From Pedobacter lusitanus (GTDB lineage: Bacteria > Bacteroidota > Bacteroidia > Sphingobacteriales > Sphingobacteriaceae): a stretch of 64,000 bases of DNA. The number at the start of each line of letters is the position of its first letter. The first letter of the stretch is position 1. The notes beneath the pieces were generated by a model. It had not been told where the DNA came from. It saw only the letters and a list, made by a program, of their open reading frames with translations, and did no database searches. A program made the position numbers and the translations under genes. Shown piece by piece: positions 43,123-53,480 of the stretch. The stretch is from assembly GCF_040026395.1 (NCBI RefSeq), contig NZ_CP157278.1, forward strand, positions 4,774,001 through 4,838,000, given 5' to 3'.

Positions 43123-45594
43123 ATGGAAGAATTCGAAGAACAAGGAAACGAAATAAAGGACAACGATAATATTAAGGAAATAGTTGAAACTACGATTCAA
43201 CATTTAAATAATCCGGTATTAGCCTTAAAACCGATAGTTAAGAAATATCTGACACATGTGCAGGAAGTACGTAAGGAAGGAAATAAATTTTTCTTTTCAG
43301 ATGGCGAAGCGAGTGTAGAGGTAAGAGTGGTAAGTAACGAAATTATTCGTGTCAGACTTGCCCCGCACAGTGTATTCCTCGAAGAGTTCTCTTACGCTGT
43401 TCCGGTGGTAGATCAGAAAGTAAGTACTTTCAGCTTTGATGAACAGGAAGACTGTTATGCAATTTCTACCAATACCATTACCTGTAAAATCAGAAAAGCA
43501 GATTTTCATATCTCATTTATAGAGAACCTCTCACAAATTGTAATGAGTGAAGATGCATCTCCCATGCACTGGGAAGAAAATGCAGACTTTGGCGGATATT
43601 ATGTTTTTGCAACCAAGAAATGTTTTCCTGAAGAAAACTTCTTTGGCCTGGGGGACAAGTCAGGAAATATGAATCTGAGAGGGCGTCATTTCCAGAACTG
43701 GAATACTGATGCTTATTCTTTTGGCTGGGATCAGGATCCGCTATACAGAACTATTCCTTTCTATACAGGTATTCATCAGAAATCTGCGTATGGTATTTTC
43801 TTTGATAATACCTTCCGCTCTTATTTTGATTTCGGAAAAGAAGACAATGAAAAGACCAGCTTCTGGTCGGACGGTGGTGAACTGCAATACTATTATATTC
43901 ACGGACCACATATGATGGATGTGATTAAGCGTTACCAGAGTCTTACCGGAACACATCCTATGCCTCCGAAATGGGCTTTGGGTTATCATCAGTGCCGCTG
44001 GAGTTACTATCCTGAGACCAAGGTCAAAGCGGTAGCAGAAGGATTCCGATCCAGGGATATTCCTTGCGATGCGATTTACTTCGACATTGATTATATGGAT
44101 GGTTACCGTTGTTTCACCTGGAATAAAAAGCATTTTCCTGATCCGAGGAAGATGATTAAGGAACTGGCTGATGACGGATTTAAAACAGTCGTTATGATTG
44201 ATCCCGGTATTAAGGTTGATGATAACTACTGGGTCTTTAAAGAAGGAAAAGAAAATAATTATTTCTGCAGAAGGAGTGATGACTACTTTATGGAAGGTCA
44301 TGTATGGCCGGGCAGATGTCAGTTTCCGGATTTTACTAATCCTACTGTAAGAGAGTGGTGGGGTGGTTTATACAAGGAACTTGTGGATATGGGAGTTGCA
44401 GGTGTATGGAACGATATGAATGAACCGGCAGTTTTCGGGGCAGGAACCTTTCCAAACGATGTGCGGCATAATTACGACGGACACAGGGGATCACACCGGA
44501 AAGCACATAATATTTACGGCATGCAAATGGTACGCTCCACTTATGACGGCCTGAAAAAGCTGATGCGTAATAAACGACCATTTACAATTACGCGTGCCGG
44601 ATATGCCGGGATGCAGCGTTATGGTTGCGTCTGGACCGGAGATAATGTAGCCAGCTGGGAGCATTTGAAAATAGGAAATATACAATGTCAGCGGATGTCT
44701 GTGTCAGGGGTCCCTTTTTGCGGGACGGATATTGGTGGTTTTAGCGGAGAACCCGATGGAGAGTTATTTACCAGATGGATACAACTGGGCACTTTTTCTC
44801 CTTTCATGCGTGCACATTCTGCTGGAGATACTGCAGAAAGAGAACCATGGAGTTTTGGCGAACCTTATACAGCAATCAACCGTAAATTTATTGAGCTGAG
44901 GTATCGCTTAATGCCTTATCTGTATTCTGTGTTCTGGGAACATCATCGTTATGGTTTCCCGATTTTAAGACCTCTGGTTATGCTGGAGCAGGATAAAGTG
45001 AGTAATCATTTCAGACAGGATGAGTTTGCCTTTGGTGATAAAATCCTGGTGTGTCCGATGTTGGAACAGGGTGCAGTTTCAAGAACAGTTTATTTACCAA
45101 AAGGACAATGGTATAACTTCTGGACACATGAATTGCTAGCCGGTGAAAATGAACATTTAATAGATGCACCATTAGAAGATATGCCTATCTTCATCAAGGC
45201 AGGTGCTGTTATTCCGGAATATCCGGTAATGCAGTATGTGGGAGAGAAAAATGTTGATGAAGTACTGTTGAATATTTATTATGCGAATTATGAGGTCAAT
45301 TCATTTTTCTTTGAAGATCATGGAGATACCTTTGCTTATGAGCAGGATATTTATTCTGAGAAGAAGTTTACGGTGAAAGGAAATGATCGCCGTTTGCTGA
45401 TTCAGCAAAAACTGGAAGGCTTATATACACCGAATTATGAAACCTATAATTATAATCTGATCGGCATACCTTTCGGAATTAAGAAAGTGATTGTTGACGG
45501 ACTGGAGATAAAGGATTATTATACAGACGACAGAAATTGTTTACGTTTTAAGACCAATAAGAACTTTTCTGTAATACAAATTCAGGGAGAATAA
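43123..45594 (+). CDS. GH31 alpha-glucosidase
   Basis: About 823 residues from the ATG at 43123; the longer frame opens at a TTG at 43042. The ATG is preferred because the 27 added residues look non-native and lack a signal peptide. GH31 hallmarks are present: an N-terminal beta-sandwich, then DIDYMDGYRCFTWN, the nucleophile in WNDMNEPA, and the acid/base region GTDIGGFSGEPD. It removes glucose from the non-reducing ends of alpha-glucans, probably in the cytosol. glgB lies 101 bp downstream on the same strand, so a glycogen or starch pathway is likely. Confidence 0.92.
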   Translation: MEEFEEQGNEIKDNDNIKEIVETTIQHLNNPVLALKPIVKKYLTHVQEVRKEGNKFFFSDGEASVEVRVVSNEIIRVRLAPHSVFLEEFSYAVPVVDQKVSTFSFDEQEDCYAISTNTITCKIRKADFHISFIENLSQIVMSEDASPMHWEENADFGGYYVFATKKCFPEENFFGLGDKSGNMNLRGRHFQNWNTDAYSFGWDQDPLYRTIPFYTGIHQKSAYGIFFDNTFRSYFDFGKEDNEKTSFWSDGGELQYYYIHGPHMMDVIKRYQSLTGTHPMPPKWALGYHQCRWSYYPETKVKAVAEGFRSRDIPCDAIYFDIDYMDGYRCFTWNKKHFPDPRKMIKELADDGFKTVVMIDPGIKVDDNYWVFKEGKENNYFCRRSDDYFMEGHVWPGRCQFPDFTNPTVREWWGGLYKELVDMGVAGVWNDMNEPAVFGAGTFPNDVRHNYDGHRGSHRKAHNIYGMQMVRSTYDGLKKLMRNKRPFTITRAGYAGMQRYGCVWTGDNVASWEHLKIGNIQCQRMSVSGVPFCGTDIGGFSGEPDGELFTRWIQLGTFSPFMRAHSAGDTAEREPWSFGEPYTAINRKFIELRYRLMPYLYSVFWEHHRYGFPILRPLVMLEQDKVSNHFRQDEFAFGDKILVCPMLEQGAVSRTVYLPKGQWYNFWTHELLAGENEHLIDAPLEDMPIFIKAGAVIPEYPVMQYVGEKNVDEVLLNIYYANYEVNSFFFEDHGDTFAYEQDIYSEKKFTVKGNDRRLLIQQKLEGLYTPNYETYNYNLIGIPFGIKKVIVDGLEIKDYYTDDRNCLRFKTNKNFSVIQIQGE

Positions 45595-45695
45595 GGTTTG
45601 CTGTCTGAGTCTCTGTAAAGAAACCCAGATAGCTGATAACAAGGACGGTATTTTCCTGAAGGGAGCATTTTGAATAAATATAATCCTATAGAATA

Positions 45696-47657
45696 ATGGC
45701 TAAAGCGAATCAGGGTAAACCTGTTAAAGAAATTATTGCTGTACCTGCAGATGCACCTGTCTGGATTTTTAGTTTACTGACAGATTTTGATGTCGCCTTG
45801 TTTATTTCCGGCAAACACTTCCGTTTGTATGAAAAAATGGGAGCACATCTTTTGACACTGAACAATACTGAAGGAACTTATTTTTCAGTATGGGCTCCAA
45901 ATGCACAGGATGTTTATGTTACCGGAGATTTTAACCAGTGGAACGCTACAGCTCACCGCTTGTATAAGAGGCTTGATGAATCAGGAATCTGGGAAGGTTT
46001 TATTCCTTCGGTAGGGAAAGGAACAGTTTATAAATACTTTATCAAGGGATTTGATGGGAAAAATTACGAAAAAGGAGATCCTTTTGCTACCCGGTGGGAA
46101 CATCCCCCTCAGACGGCTTCTGTAGTCTGGGATACAGTGTATAAATGGAAAGATAAAGCATGGCTTAAAAAACGTCCGGTTTTAAACGCTCTTGATCAGC
46201 CAATTTCTGTCTATGAAGTCCATCTGGGATCCTGGCAGCGTGATCCTTCAGAACCCGATCGTATTCTAACCTATAAAGAAATAGCGAATAGCCTTGTTCC
46301 TTATGTACTGGAAATGGGCTTTACCCATGTAGAGCTGATGCCCATTATGGAATATCCTTATTATCCTTCCTGGGGTTATCAGATTACAGGGTATTATGCA
46401 GCGAGCTCCAGACATGGTACTCCACAGGAACTGATGTATCTGATTGAACAGTTTCACCAAAATAATATTGCTGTGATACTGGACTGGGTACCTTCACATT
46501 TTCCGGGAGATGCACATGGATTGTTCCATTTTGACGGAACGCATTTATATGAGCATGCCGATATGCGTAAAGGCTTTCATCCGGACTGGAAATCATATAT
46601 CTTCAATTATGACAGAAATGAAGTCAGATCTTTTCTGATCAGTAATGCCATGTACTGGCTGGATCAGTTCCATGCTGATGGCCTGCGTGTTGATGCTGTG
46701 GCTTCGATGTTGTATTTTAACTTTTCGAGAAAAGCAGGTGATGCGGCAACCAATCAGTATGGAGGTTCAGAGAATCTGGGCGCAATACAGTTTCTTAAAG
46801 ACCTGAATGAATCTGTTTACAGTAATTTTAAAGGTGTACAAACCATTGCAGAAGAAAGCAGTACCTATCCTGGTGTAACTCATCCTGTAACAGAAGGCGG
46901 ACTGGGTTTTGGTATGAAGTGGATGATGGGATGGATGAACGATACGCTTAAATACTTTAAAACTGATCCGATTGACAGAAAGTATAATCATCATCAGCTT
47001 ACCTTTAGTATTACCTATGCCTTTTCAGAAAAGTTTATGCTTCCTTTTTCTCATGATGAAGTAGTACATGGCAAGTCATCCATGATTTATAAAATGCCAG
47101 GCGACGAGTGGAGAAAACATGCTAATCTGCGTCTTTTATATGCTTATATGTTTACCCAGCCGGGAACTAAACTTCTTTTTATGGGGAACGAGTTTGCACA
47201 GAACGGAGAATGGAATTTTACCAGATCTCTGGACTGGGATTTACTGCGTTATAAAGCTCATTCAGGGATGCAGAATTATGTTAAAGCACTTAATAAGCTA
47301 TACCGTACGGAACCTGGTTTATATAATTTTAACTTTTCTCCTGAAGGATTCGAATGGATCAGTGCCGATGACAGCAATCATTCAATCTATGTATATACCC
47401 GTAAGGGACATAAAGCTAAGGATACACTGATTGTGATTCTGAATATGACGCCGGTTTACAGACAGAACTATAGAATCGGATTACCATTTAAAGCTTCGTG
47501 GAAAGAAATTTTCAATAGTGACGCTACTGAGTTTTTTGGTAGCGGTAAACTCAATGAGCAGGACTTTATGCCTGAAGCTGTCCGGGCAAATGGAAGAGAA
47601 TATTCTATGACGATCAATATTGCACCTCTGGGAGCAATGGTACTGAAAACAGTTTAG
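45696..47657 (+). CDS. glgB: 1,4-alpha-glucan branching enzyme
   Basis: A 653-residue GH13 enzyme. An N-terminal CBM48-type domain (about 55-150, SVWAPNAQDVYVTGDFNQWN) precedes the TIM barrel. In the barrel, VILDWVPSHF, GLRVDAVASM (nucleophile Asp), TIAEESSTYP (acid Glu) and LPFSHDEVVHG are the four conserved regions. It makes alpha-1,6 branches in glycogen. No glgA or glgC is in the window. It is downstream of the GH31 gene and 3 bp ahead of a GNAT gene. Confidence 0.95.
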   Translation: MAKANQGKPVKEIIAVPADAPVWIFSLLTDFDVALFISGKHFRLYEKMGAHLLTLNNTEGTYFSVWAPNAQDVYVTGDFNQWNATAHRLYKRLDESGIWEGFIPSVGKGTVYKYFIKGFDGKNYEKGDPFATRWEHPPQTASVVWDTVYKWKDKAWLKKRPVLNALDQPISVYEVHLGSWQRDPSEPDRILTYKEIANSLVPYVLEMGFTHVELMPIMEYPYYPSWGYQITGYYAASSRHGTPQELMYLIEQFHQNNIAVILDWVPSHFPGDAHGLFHFDGTHLYEHADMRKGFHPDWKSYIFNYDRNEVRSFLISNAMYWLDQFHADGLRVDAVASMLYFNFSRKAGDAATNQYGGSENLGAIQFLKDLNESVYSNFKGVQTIAEESSTYPGVTHPVTEGGLGFGMKWMMGWMNDTLKYFKTDPIDRKYNHHQLTFSITYAFSEKFMLPFSHDEVVHGKSSMIYKMPGDEWRKHANLRLLYAYMFTQPGTKLLFMGNEFAQNGEWNFTRSLDWDLLRYKAHSGMQNYVKALNKLYRTEPGLYNFNFSPEGFEWISADDSNHSIYVYTRKGHKAKDTLIVILNMTPVYRQNYRIGLPFKASWKEIFNSDATEFFGSGKLNEQDFMPEAVRANGREYSMTINIAPLGAMVLKTV

Positions 47658-47660
47658 CAG

Positions 47661-48188
47661 ATGGAAACCAGGATAGAAACAGAAAGACTGATCCTCAGAG
47701 AATATCAGGAGGCGGATTGGGAAGCAGTGCACGAGTATGCAAAACTCGAAGAAATTTTAATCTATGAAAACTGGGGTCCGAACAGTGAAGCTGATACTAT
47801 AGAGTTTATTGAAACTGTGATGGAGTCCCGGAATGCTATCCCCAGGGTTAGTTTTGAATTAGCCATCATCTTAAAAGAAGAAGAGATGCTGATTGGTGGA
47901 TGTGGTTTCAGATTTGATACAGCCGAAAAATCCAAAGGAAATCTGGGTTATATTATAAACCCGGCATACTGGAGAAGCGGATACGCTACAGAAGCGACCA
48001 AAGCTTTAATTGAATTTGCTGCCGGGAAGTTAAACGTGAAAACTGTAGAAGCTACCTGTGATGTTTTAAACCTTGCTTCGCAGGCTGTCCTGAAAAAATG
48101 TGGTTTCTTTCGTGTAAAGCTGATTAAAAAGGATATTGAGATGAAGGGGAGGTTCAGGGATACCTTTGTTTATGAAAAAAACACTTGA
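47661..48188 (+). CDS. GNAT acetyltransferase of the RimJ/RimL type
   Basis: A 175-residue protein starting with the family form ETERLILREYQEADW. It has LGYIINPAYWRSGYATEATK (motif A region) and a NLASQAVLKKCGF C-terminal motif. Such enzymes acetylate N-termini, aminoglycosides or small amines. The ATG lies 3 bp after glgB, so it is in the same transcript. The terminator follows at once. Confidence 0.88.
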   Translation: METRIETERLILREYQEADWEAVHEYAKLEEILIYENWGPNSEADTIEFIETVMESRNAIPRVSFELAIILKEEEMLIGGCGFRFDTAEKSKGNLGYIINPAYWRSGYATEATKALIEFAAGKLNVKTVEATCDVLNLASQAVLKKCGFFRVKLIKKDIEMKGRFRDTFVYEKNT

Positions 48189-48231
48189 AATTAAAAGGGA
48201 CATGCCGTTGCGGGCACGTCCCTTTTAATTT
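48188..48231. terminator. Bidirectional terminator between glgB-GNAT and PepSY genes
   Basis: The arms 48188-48206 and 48213-48231 match over 19 bp with one mismatch around a 6-nt loop. A-rich and T-rich ends allow it to work on both strands, between two convergent transcripts. Confidence 0.85.
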
Positions 48232-49325
48232 ATAACTTTATTTTTCTCCACCAGAGCATAAAACCGGTAATTGATAATAAACCCGGTAGCAGACCGATCA
48301 GAACATATAAAATCTTTACCGGGACACCACCGAAATTCCCGGTATGTAAAGGGAAAAATGTTGCCTCTGTTTTATCCCACAGACTTTTTTCACTAAACAT
48401 TTTTATTGCTGTCAGCTGGCCATTGACAGCATCAAAAGAGACAGAATTCCCACCCTGAAATAATGGACTCTGATCTTTTAATGTACCGGTGACTTTGAAA
48501 TCACTTCCAGGCTGTGCTGGCAGATAAACACTTTGTGGGATTAAAGCCGGTAATTTTTGATAAGCCTGATTTAAAAGCCCCTCCAGTGACTGTTTAGCTA
48601 AAGTATTTGCCGGGCAGGGGATGGTTTGTTTCTGCCAGTACTGATAGTCAAAGGCGAACATATTCATCCAGAAGCCTGTGAAAAATATGATCAGGTTAAA
48701 CGCAAGTGTCCATACACCAACCACACGATGTAAACCAGAAGCTATCGTATTCCGGTTTTTCCATCTGATACCTACCCGGAATGTCAATACCTTCCAAATA
48801 TATTTCCGGTAAATAATCAGACCGGTCAATATCGAAATCAACATGGTTATACCGAATATAGCAGCCATTAAAAGTCCGGGTAGACCTAACTGAAAACTCC
48901 AGTGGAATTGTATCAGCCAGTGCATAAAACCAGTATTGAAGTCTTTTAAATTTCCATCTCTCAACACCCGACCGGTATATGGATTCATACTAACCATACC
49001 CAGGTCATAGGTGCTGATTTTACCATCATTCTGGTATAACCTGAATTCATAAGCCCTGTCTGGAGCAGCAACCGGATTGAGCCAGGCTATCCCTTTGATA
49101 TTTGGGTGGCTGCGGGTGATTTTAAGATAAAAACTATCCAGTGGTAAACGTTTACCTGCAGGTTTTACAGTTAAGAGCTCAGCATGTACGGCCTGATCTA
49201 TTTCTTTCAGAAAGACAAGGCCTGATCCGCTTATTCCCAATAAAAGCAAAAACACACCAAGTAATTAAACCCAGCCAGCTATGTATGGAGAAAACCAGAA
49301 CACGTGTTAAATTTAACTTTTTCAT
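48230..49325 (-). pseudogene. PepSY-associated transmembrane protein, frameshifted near its N-terminus
   Basis: The in-frame part 48230-49255 (341 residues from an internal GTG) has PepSY regions and four membrane segments (near the start, about 120-145, 185-215 and at the C-terminus), as in membrane proteins that accompany siderophore receptors. The proper start lies upstream: an ATG at 49325 overlaps the TonB receptor stop (ATGA) and begins MKKLNLTRVLVFSIHSWLGL, exactly the family's N-terminus. That frame is joined to the rest only by a +1 shift at 49259-49262, where ACTT replaces ACT before GGTGTG. It is therefore a broken gene, a sequencing error or, less likely, programmed frameshifting. 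Function when intact: electron transfer or reduction for ferric siderophore use. Confidence 0.75.
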
Positions 49326-51688
49326 TGAATCAGGTAACTTATCCCCAATCTGTAATTCAACGGATCACCTAAACCACCAGTCACTGTACCTGACCGGCTG
49401 CCAGTGAAATAACGTTTGTCAGTTAAATTATAAGCGTTGAGCTGAATATTGTATTTTCCTCTGCGGTAGTTCAATGCAGCATCAAAAACTGTATAAGACG
49501 GGAACACAAAATTCTGATTACTAATCTGACCTACCTGGTCACTCACATATCTTACTCCGGCCGCGGCGCCCAATCCTTTAACCACGCCTTTTGCGACATT
49601 ATATTTTAACCATAAACTGGCTATATGTTTTGGCGCATTATTAAAGCGATCGCCTTTTTTACCAAAAGTACTGGTAGTGAGAATCACATGGTCATTGTAG
49701 GCATAACCAGCTATGATATTGAAATTCTGAATAGTCCCTGTTGCGGAAAACTCTATACCATTGCTTCTGGTCCCTTTAAGAGCCTCCTGGCGATGAGAAT
49801 TCTCTTCGGTGGGAGCTGAGGCAAGAATGTTTGCATACCTGATCTGATAAAGCGCAACACTGGTAGAAAGTGCGTTGTTAAAGAAGTCTCCTTTATAGCC
49901 AATTTCATATTGTGTGGCTCTGCGGGTAGGAAAAGGGCCGCCAGATAGAACGTTATTAGACGTTTGCGGATTAAATGATTTTAAAAAGCTGGCATATACT
50001 GAAATATGAGCAGCAGGTAAATAAACCAGTCCGGCACGCGGAATAAACCCGGAGGCCTGCAGTTCATCACCCTGTTTATTGTCTCTTGCCGAAAGCGGGG
50101 TTTCTTTTGCATTGTAAGAATCATAACGTAGAGATAGTAAAGCTTTTAATTTTTCGCCCAGGCTGATCTGATCCTGAACATATACACCGATAAGATTGGT
50201 AATTCTTTTATTATCATCCGATTCCTGTGCTTTAACAGATTCAGCAGGCGGATCATTACTGTAATCAGGGTTAAAAATAGAGATACGTGTTGCGGGTTTG
50301 TACTGATAATCATTTTTAGTCCATCCATAACGATTATAATCAACCCCTGTAATCATATTATGCTTTAAGGAGCCTGTATTGGTCTGATAAGCTAAGTAAG
50401 CGGTTGTCTGTAAGCTAAAGCGGCTGGTTTCCCAGTCCTGATAACCACGGCTGATAGAGTCATTTCTGATTTTTCCTACCGGGATGTGATCGGTATAGTC
50501 CAGTTTACTATTTACTGCCCGGTGAACAGCAGTCAGTTTAAGCCGGTCACTGAACTGATGATTAAAAGTCAGTGTAGCTGAGACATTGTCTGTTTTTCCG
50601 TAGTCTGAAGGACTCTGTACAGTCAGGTTATTCGGATAATAATTAAAGTCAAAAGTTCCGTCCGGGTTGGTACGGATATAAGTACCATTATCATATTGCT
50701 GATTTGTTTTCTGATGCGCATAATTGATCTCTAAATTCAAATCAGTCTGATCAGAGAACAGGTAGGTTAGCGATGGAGCAATAAAGATGTTCTCTTTATC
50801 CTGATAATCTCTGAAGCTTTTTGATTTGTCATAACCAATAATAGCCCGGTAAAGCAATTTTTTGTTTTTGGACAAAGGGCCTGTTAAATCAGCAGATAAA
50901 CGCCTGAAATCCCAGCTCCCTACAGATAAATCAAATTCATATCTCTCTTTTGCAAGCGGTTTCTTGGTTACGAAATTGATCACTCCTCCCGGAGAACCTT
51001 CACTGAATAATGCTCCTGATGGCCCCCTCAGTAATTCTACATTTTCAATATTATAAAGTAAAGGCTGCTGGCTCCATAAGTATAGATTTCCGCGGATTCC
51101 GTTATACAACAGAAAGCTGGCATCCGTAGGAGAGTAAGCTGTAAAACCGCGGATGCTAAAAGAACCGCTGCCATTATTGGCTTTCATACCCGTAAAGGAG
51201 TTTGAAATTTCGTTCAGTGTAAATGCCTGGCGGTCTTTGATGACCTGATTAGAGACTATCTGAACAGACTGAGGCGTGGTTAACAGTGGAATATCCATTC
51301 TGGTAGACGTGCTGGAGTTCTTTACCTTATAATGGTTTCTGGCTCCGCTGATGGCAACCTCATTCAGCTCCTGTCTGCTTTTTGAGAGTTGAAAATTGAG
51401 TCTTAGCTTTTTTCCTGCTTCAATGATGATATTCTGTCTTTTGGCAGTATAACCGATATTGGAAACTATCAGAATATAAGTTCCGGCAGGGACATTTTTG
51501 AAGCTGAAATTTCCATTTGCATCAGTTGTTGTTTTAAGCGTTGTATTTTGGAACACGACATTGGCGTCAGGAATAGGCTCGTTGTCAAAAGAAATAATAT
51601 TACCATGTAAAGAACCTGAAGGAGATTGAGCCGAAAGTCTGTGAAAAGGAAAAAATAGTAATATGATAAGGAAAACCTTGATTTTCAT
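49322..51688 (-). CDS. TonB-dependent siderophore receptor
   Basis: A 788-residue outer-membrane protein. It has a signal peptide (about 1-20), then a carboxypeptidase-regulatory-like beta-sandwich (about 24-105, ANVVFQNTTLKTTTDANGNF), a plug domain (about 120-240, LLRGPSGALFSEGSPGGVIN) and a 22-strand barrel ending in an aromatic-type strand (LGISYLIQ). The form is that of FecA/FhuA-like ferric siderophore receptors; the exact ligand is unknown. It sits upstream of and overlaps the PepSY gene by 4 bp. Confidence 0.92.
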   Translation of the reverse strand: MKIKVFLIILLFFPFHRLSAQSPSGSLHGNIISFDNEPIPDANVVFQNTTLKTTTDANGNFSFKNVPAGTYILIVSNIGYTAKRQNIIIEAGKKLRLNFQLSKSRQELNEVAISGARNHYKVKNSSTSTRMDIPLLTTPQSVQIVSNQVIKDRQAFTLNEISNSFTGMKANNGSGSFSIRGFTAYSPTDASFLLYNGIRGNLYLWSQQPLLYNIENVELLRGPSGALFSEGSPGGVINFVTKKPLAKERYEFDLSVGSWDFRRLSADLTGPLSKNKKLLYRAIIGYDKSKSFRDYQDKENIFIAPSLTYLFSDQTDLNLEINYAHQKTNQQYDNGTYIRTNPDGTFDFNYYPNNLTVQSPSDYGKTDNVSATLTFNHQFSDRLKLTAVHRAVNSKLDYTDHIPVGKIRNDSISRGYQDWETSRFSLQTTAYLAYQTNTGSLKHNMITGVDYNRYGWTKNDYQYKPATRISIFNPDYSNDPPAESVKAQESDDNKRITNLIGVYVQDQISLGEKLKALLSLRYDSYNAKETPLSARDNKQGDELQASGFIPRAGLVYLPAAHISVYASFLKSFNPQTSNNVLSGGPFPTRRATQYEIGYKGDFFNNALSTSVALYQIRYANILASAPTEENSHRQEALKGTRSNGIEFSATGTIQNFNIIAGYAYNDHVILTTSTFGKKGDRFNNAPKHIASLWLKYNVAKGVVKGLGAAAGVRYVSDQVGQISNQNFVFPSYTVFDAALNYRRGKYNIQLNAYNLTDKRYFTGSRSGTVTGGLGDPLNYRLGISYLIQ

Positions 51689-51920
51689 GTTTATTTATAG
51701 ATTGCGATTTGGGATAAGCTGAATGCTTTTATCAAATCATATTGCATAATATGTATAGATGATCAGCTATTATAAGCCGGTCATATGCCCTGCCGGAAAG
51801 GCAAAGCATAGGTATTACCTGTAAAAGATATGCGTATGCAGAAAATCAGCATAATCATAGCTCAGTGAATGCTGACAGCATGAACGAATCTTATGCTGGT
51901 CAGATGTTATACCTTGAAAT

Positions 51921-52304
51921 TTAAGCTAAATGACCTTGTGGTGGTTTGAAAATATCGTTATGGAACGAAGAAGGTTTGAAATGCAGATAGAATCTGTTGA
52001 AGCTATCTTTTTGTCCGGTTAAAGGAACACCGGTAAATTTAAGTCTGTTCAGTTTGCAGAAAAATAATACGTTCGTGTTCTCCTGATTCTGATTTCTTTG
52101 CTTTTGCTCATTCTCTTCGGCCTGTTTTAGTTTTTTAGCTAAAATACAGCGCCCGTTACAATGCATTTCAGGTCTGTTTTTATTCTCACAAAGGACTGTT
52201 GAAATATAACGCTCATTCATTTTAAAAGATACCGTTACCCACAATTTGTTAAAGGATTGCGAGGCAATGATAAACAGTAATAAAATACAGAGTGATCTTT
52301 TCAA
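51921..52304 (-). CDS. Small exported-looking protein with Cys/His motif, near a TonB receptor
   Basis: A 127-residue protein. A hydrophobic N-terminus (about 4-16) may be a signal peptide or anchor. The middle holds Cys39, then His48-Cys49 and Cys53 (HCNGRCILAKKL), a spacing seen in a family of small Bacteroidota proteins that often lie near metal-uptake genes. A metal-binding role is possible but not shown. The promoter-like TACATTTG lies at 52327-52334 on this strand, 23 bp upstream of the start. The gap to the receptor (232 bp) makes co-transcription uncertain. Confidence 0.65.
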   Translation of the reverse strand: MKRSLCILLLFIIASQSFNKLWVTVSFKMNERYISTVLCENKNRPEMHCNGRCILAKKLKQAEENEQKQRNQNQENTNVLFFCKLNRLKFTGVPLTGQKDSFNRFYLHFKPSSFHNDIFKPPQGHLA

Positions 52305-52487
52305 TGGATATGCTTTGAATATGGCGCAAATGTAAGATTTTTTTGCCAGTAGGGGAATAAACAGTTAAAACTTGTGGTTTAGAAGGGAATTGTAATTGTA
52401 CTTTTCGGGTGTAATGTTGTCCGTTTCGGTGGTAAAATACTTTCGCGCTTCCGGCTAACTCGGCATTTTCGCATAAAAATCCGGTAA

Positions 52488-53480
52488 ATGAAAGTTCCAT
52501 TATTATTGTTGTCATTAGTTCAGCTTACAATCTCTGTTTCTGCTCAGGATTCTCTTTTAAACAGGAAACCAGTTCAGGAAAGTTACCCCATCCTTAAATT
52601 GGTCACTATTCAAAAGGAATATTACGGGGATTCTGATTATAAATTACTTTCCAAAGGAGAGGAGCGGAAAGGAGAGGGGGAGTTCTCAGGCCAGCGGCTC
52701 AGGATTTTTGCGGCTTTTCCTGTTTATACCAAAAATAAACTGGTACTGTCAGCTGGCGGAACCTATACCAGAAGTTCATTTTCGTATTATAGCAAGGAAA
52801 CCTCAGACGGGCTTTATAACAGAGGAAAAACGGCTAAAGATGATTTTGATGCTATGTTTTCTGCAGGATATCGCGGTGTCTTATGGAACAAGCCTGTTTT
52901 TTATAATGCAAACCTGGTACTGGGCAGTTCAAATTTTTTTAATATTAAAAAACTAAGCGGAAGTCTTTCCTCTTCACTGATTCTGAAACAGAATGCTTCA
53001 ACACTTTCGATTATCGGCCTCTATGTGAATCTTGAAAAATCTACTATAGTCCCATTTTTTCCAATGTATTCTTACTGGCATAAATTCTCTGGCAGTTTAT
53101 GGGAGATGGATATGGTGCTTCCGCAAAAGCTGATTGCAAGAAGATCGGGCGTATTGGGTGGCTGGTTCAGTACTGGTGTTGAACTGACAGGTAATTCTTT
53201 TTTTTTAAAGCAGGATGCTGAAGGACCGTATAAAGCAGGTAATTACGAATGGATATCCAATGAAATCAACAGCTATGCCGGATATGAACATCTGCTGGGG
53301 AAAACTTTTCTGCTGGGAATTAAAGGTGGATATAGAAATACACTTACTACTCGTTTGATTAAGGTGAATGAGAGCTTTAATGACTATAAATCCAGAACTA
53401 AAATAGCTTCCACATTTTTTAATATGAATATATCCTATGTAATACCCAACAGTAAGCTGAGCGCTCCAAAGAAAAAATAA
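52488..53480 (+). CDS. Outer-membrane beta-barrel-like protein of unknown function
   Basis: A 330-residue protein with a signal peptide ending SAQ (about residue 20) and many alternating hydrophobic strands (LVLSAGGTYTRSSFSYY; NLVLGSSNFFN). A DUF6268-type outer-membrane protein is suspected, but this was not checked. TTG at 52417-52419 and TACTTTCG at 52438-52445 (18 bp apart) could be its promoter. A histidine kinase gene starts immediately after its stop, so it belongs to the two-component operon that follows. Confidence 0.65.
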   Translation: MKVPLLLLSLVQLTISVSAQDSLLNRKPVQESYPILKLVTIQKEYYGDSDYKLLSKGEERKGEGEFSGQRLRIFAAFPVYTKNKLVLSAGGTYTRSSFSYYSKETSDGLYNRGKTAKDDFDAMFSAGYRGVLWNKPVFYNANLVLGSSNFFNIKKLSGSLSSSLILKQNASTLSIIGLYVNLEKSTIVPFFPMYSYWHKFSGSLWEMDMVLPQKLIARRSGVLGGWFSTGVELTGNSFFLKQDAEGPYKAGNYEWISNEINSYAGYEHLLGKTFLLGIKGGYRNTLTTRLIKVNESFNDYKSRTKIASTFFNMNISYVIPNSKLSAPKKK

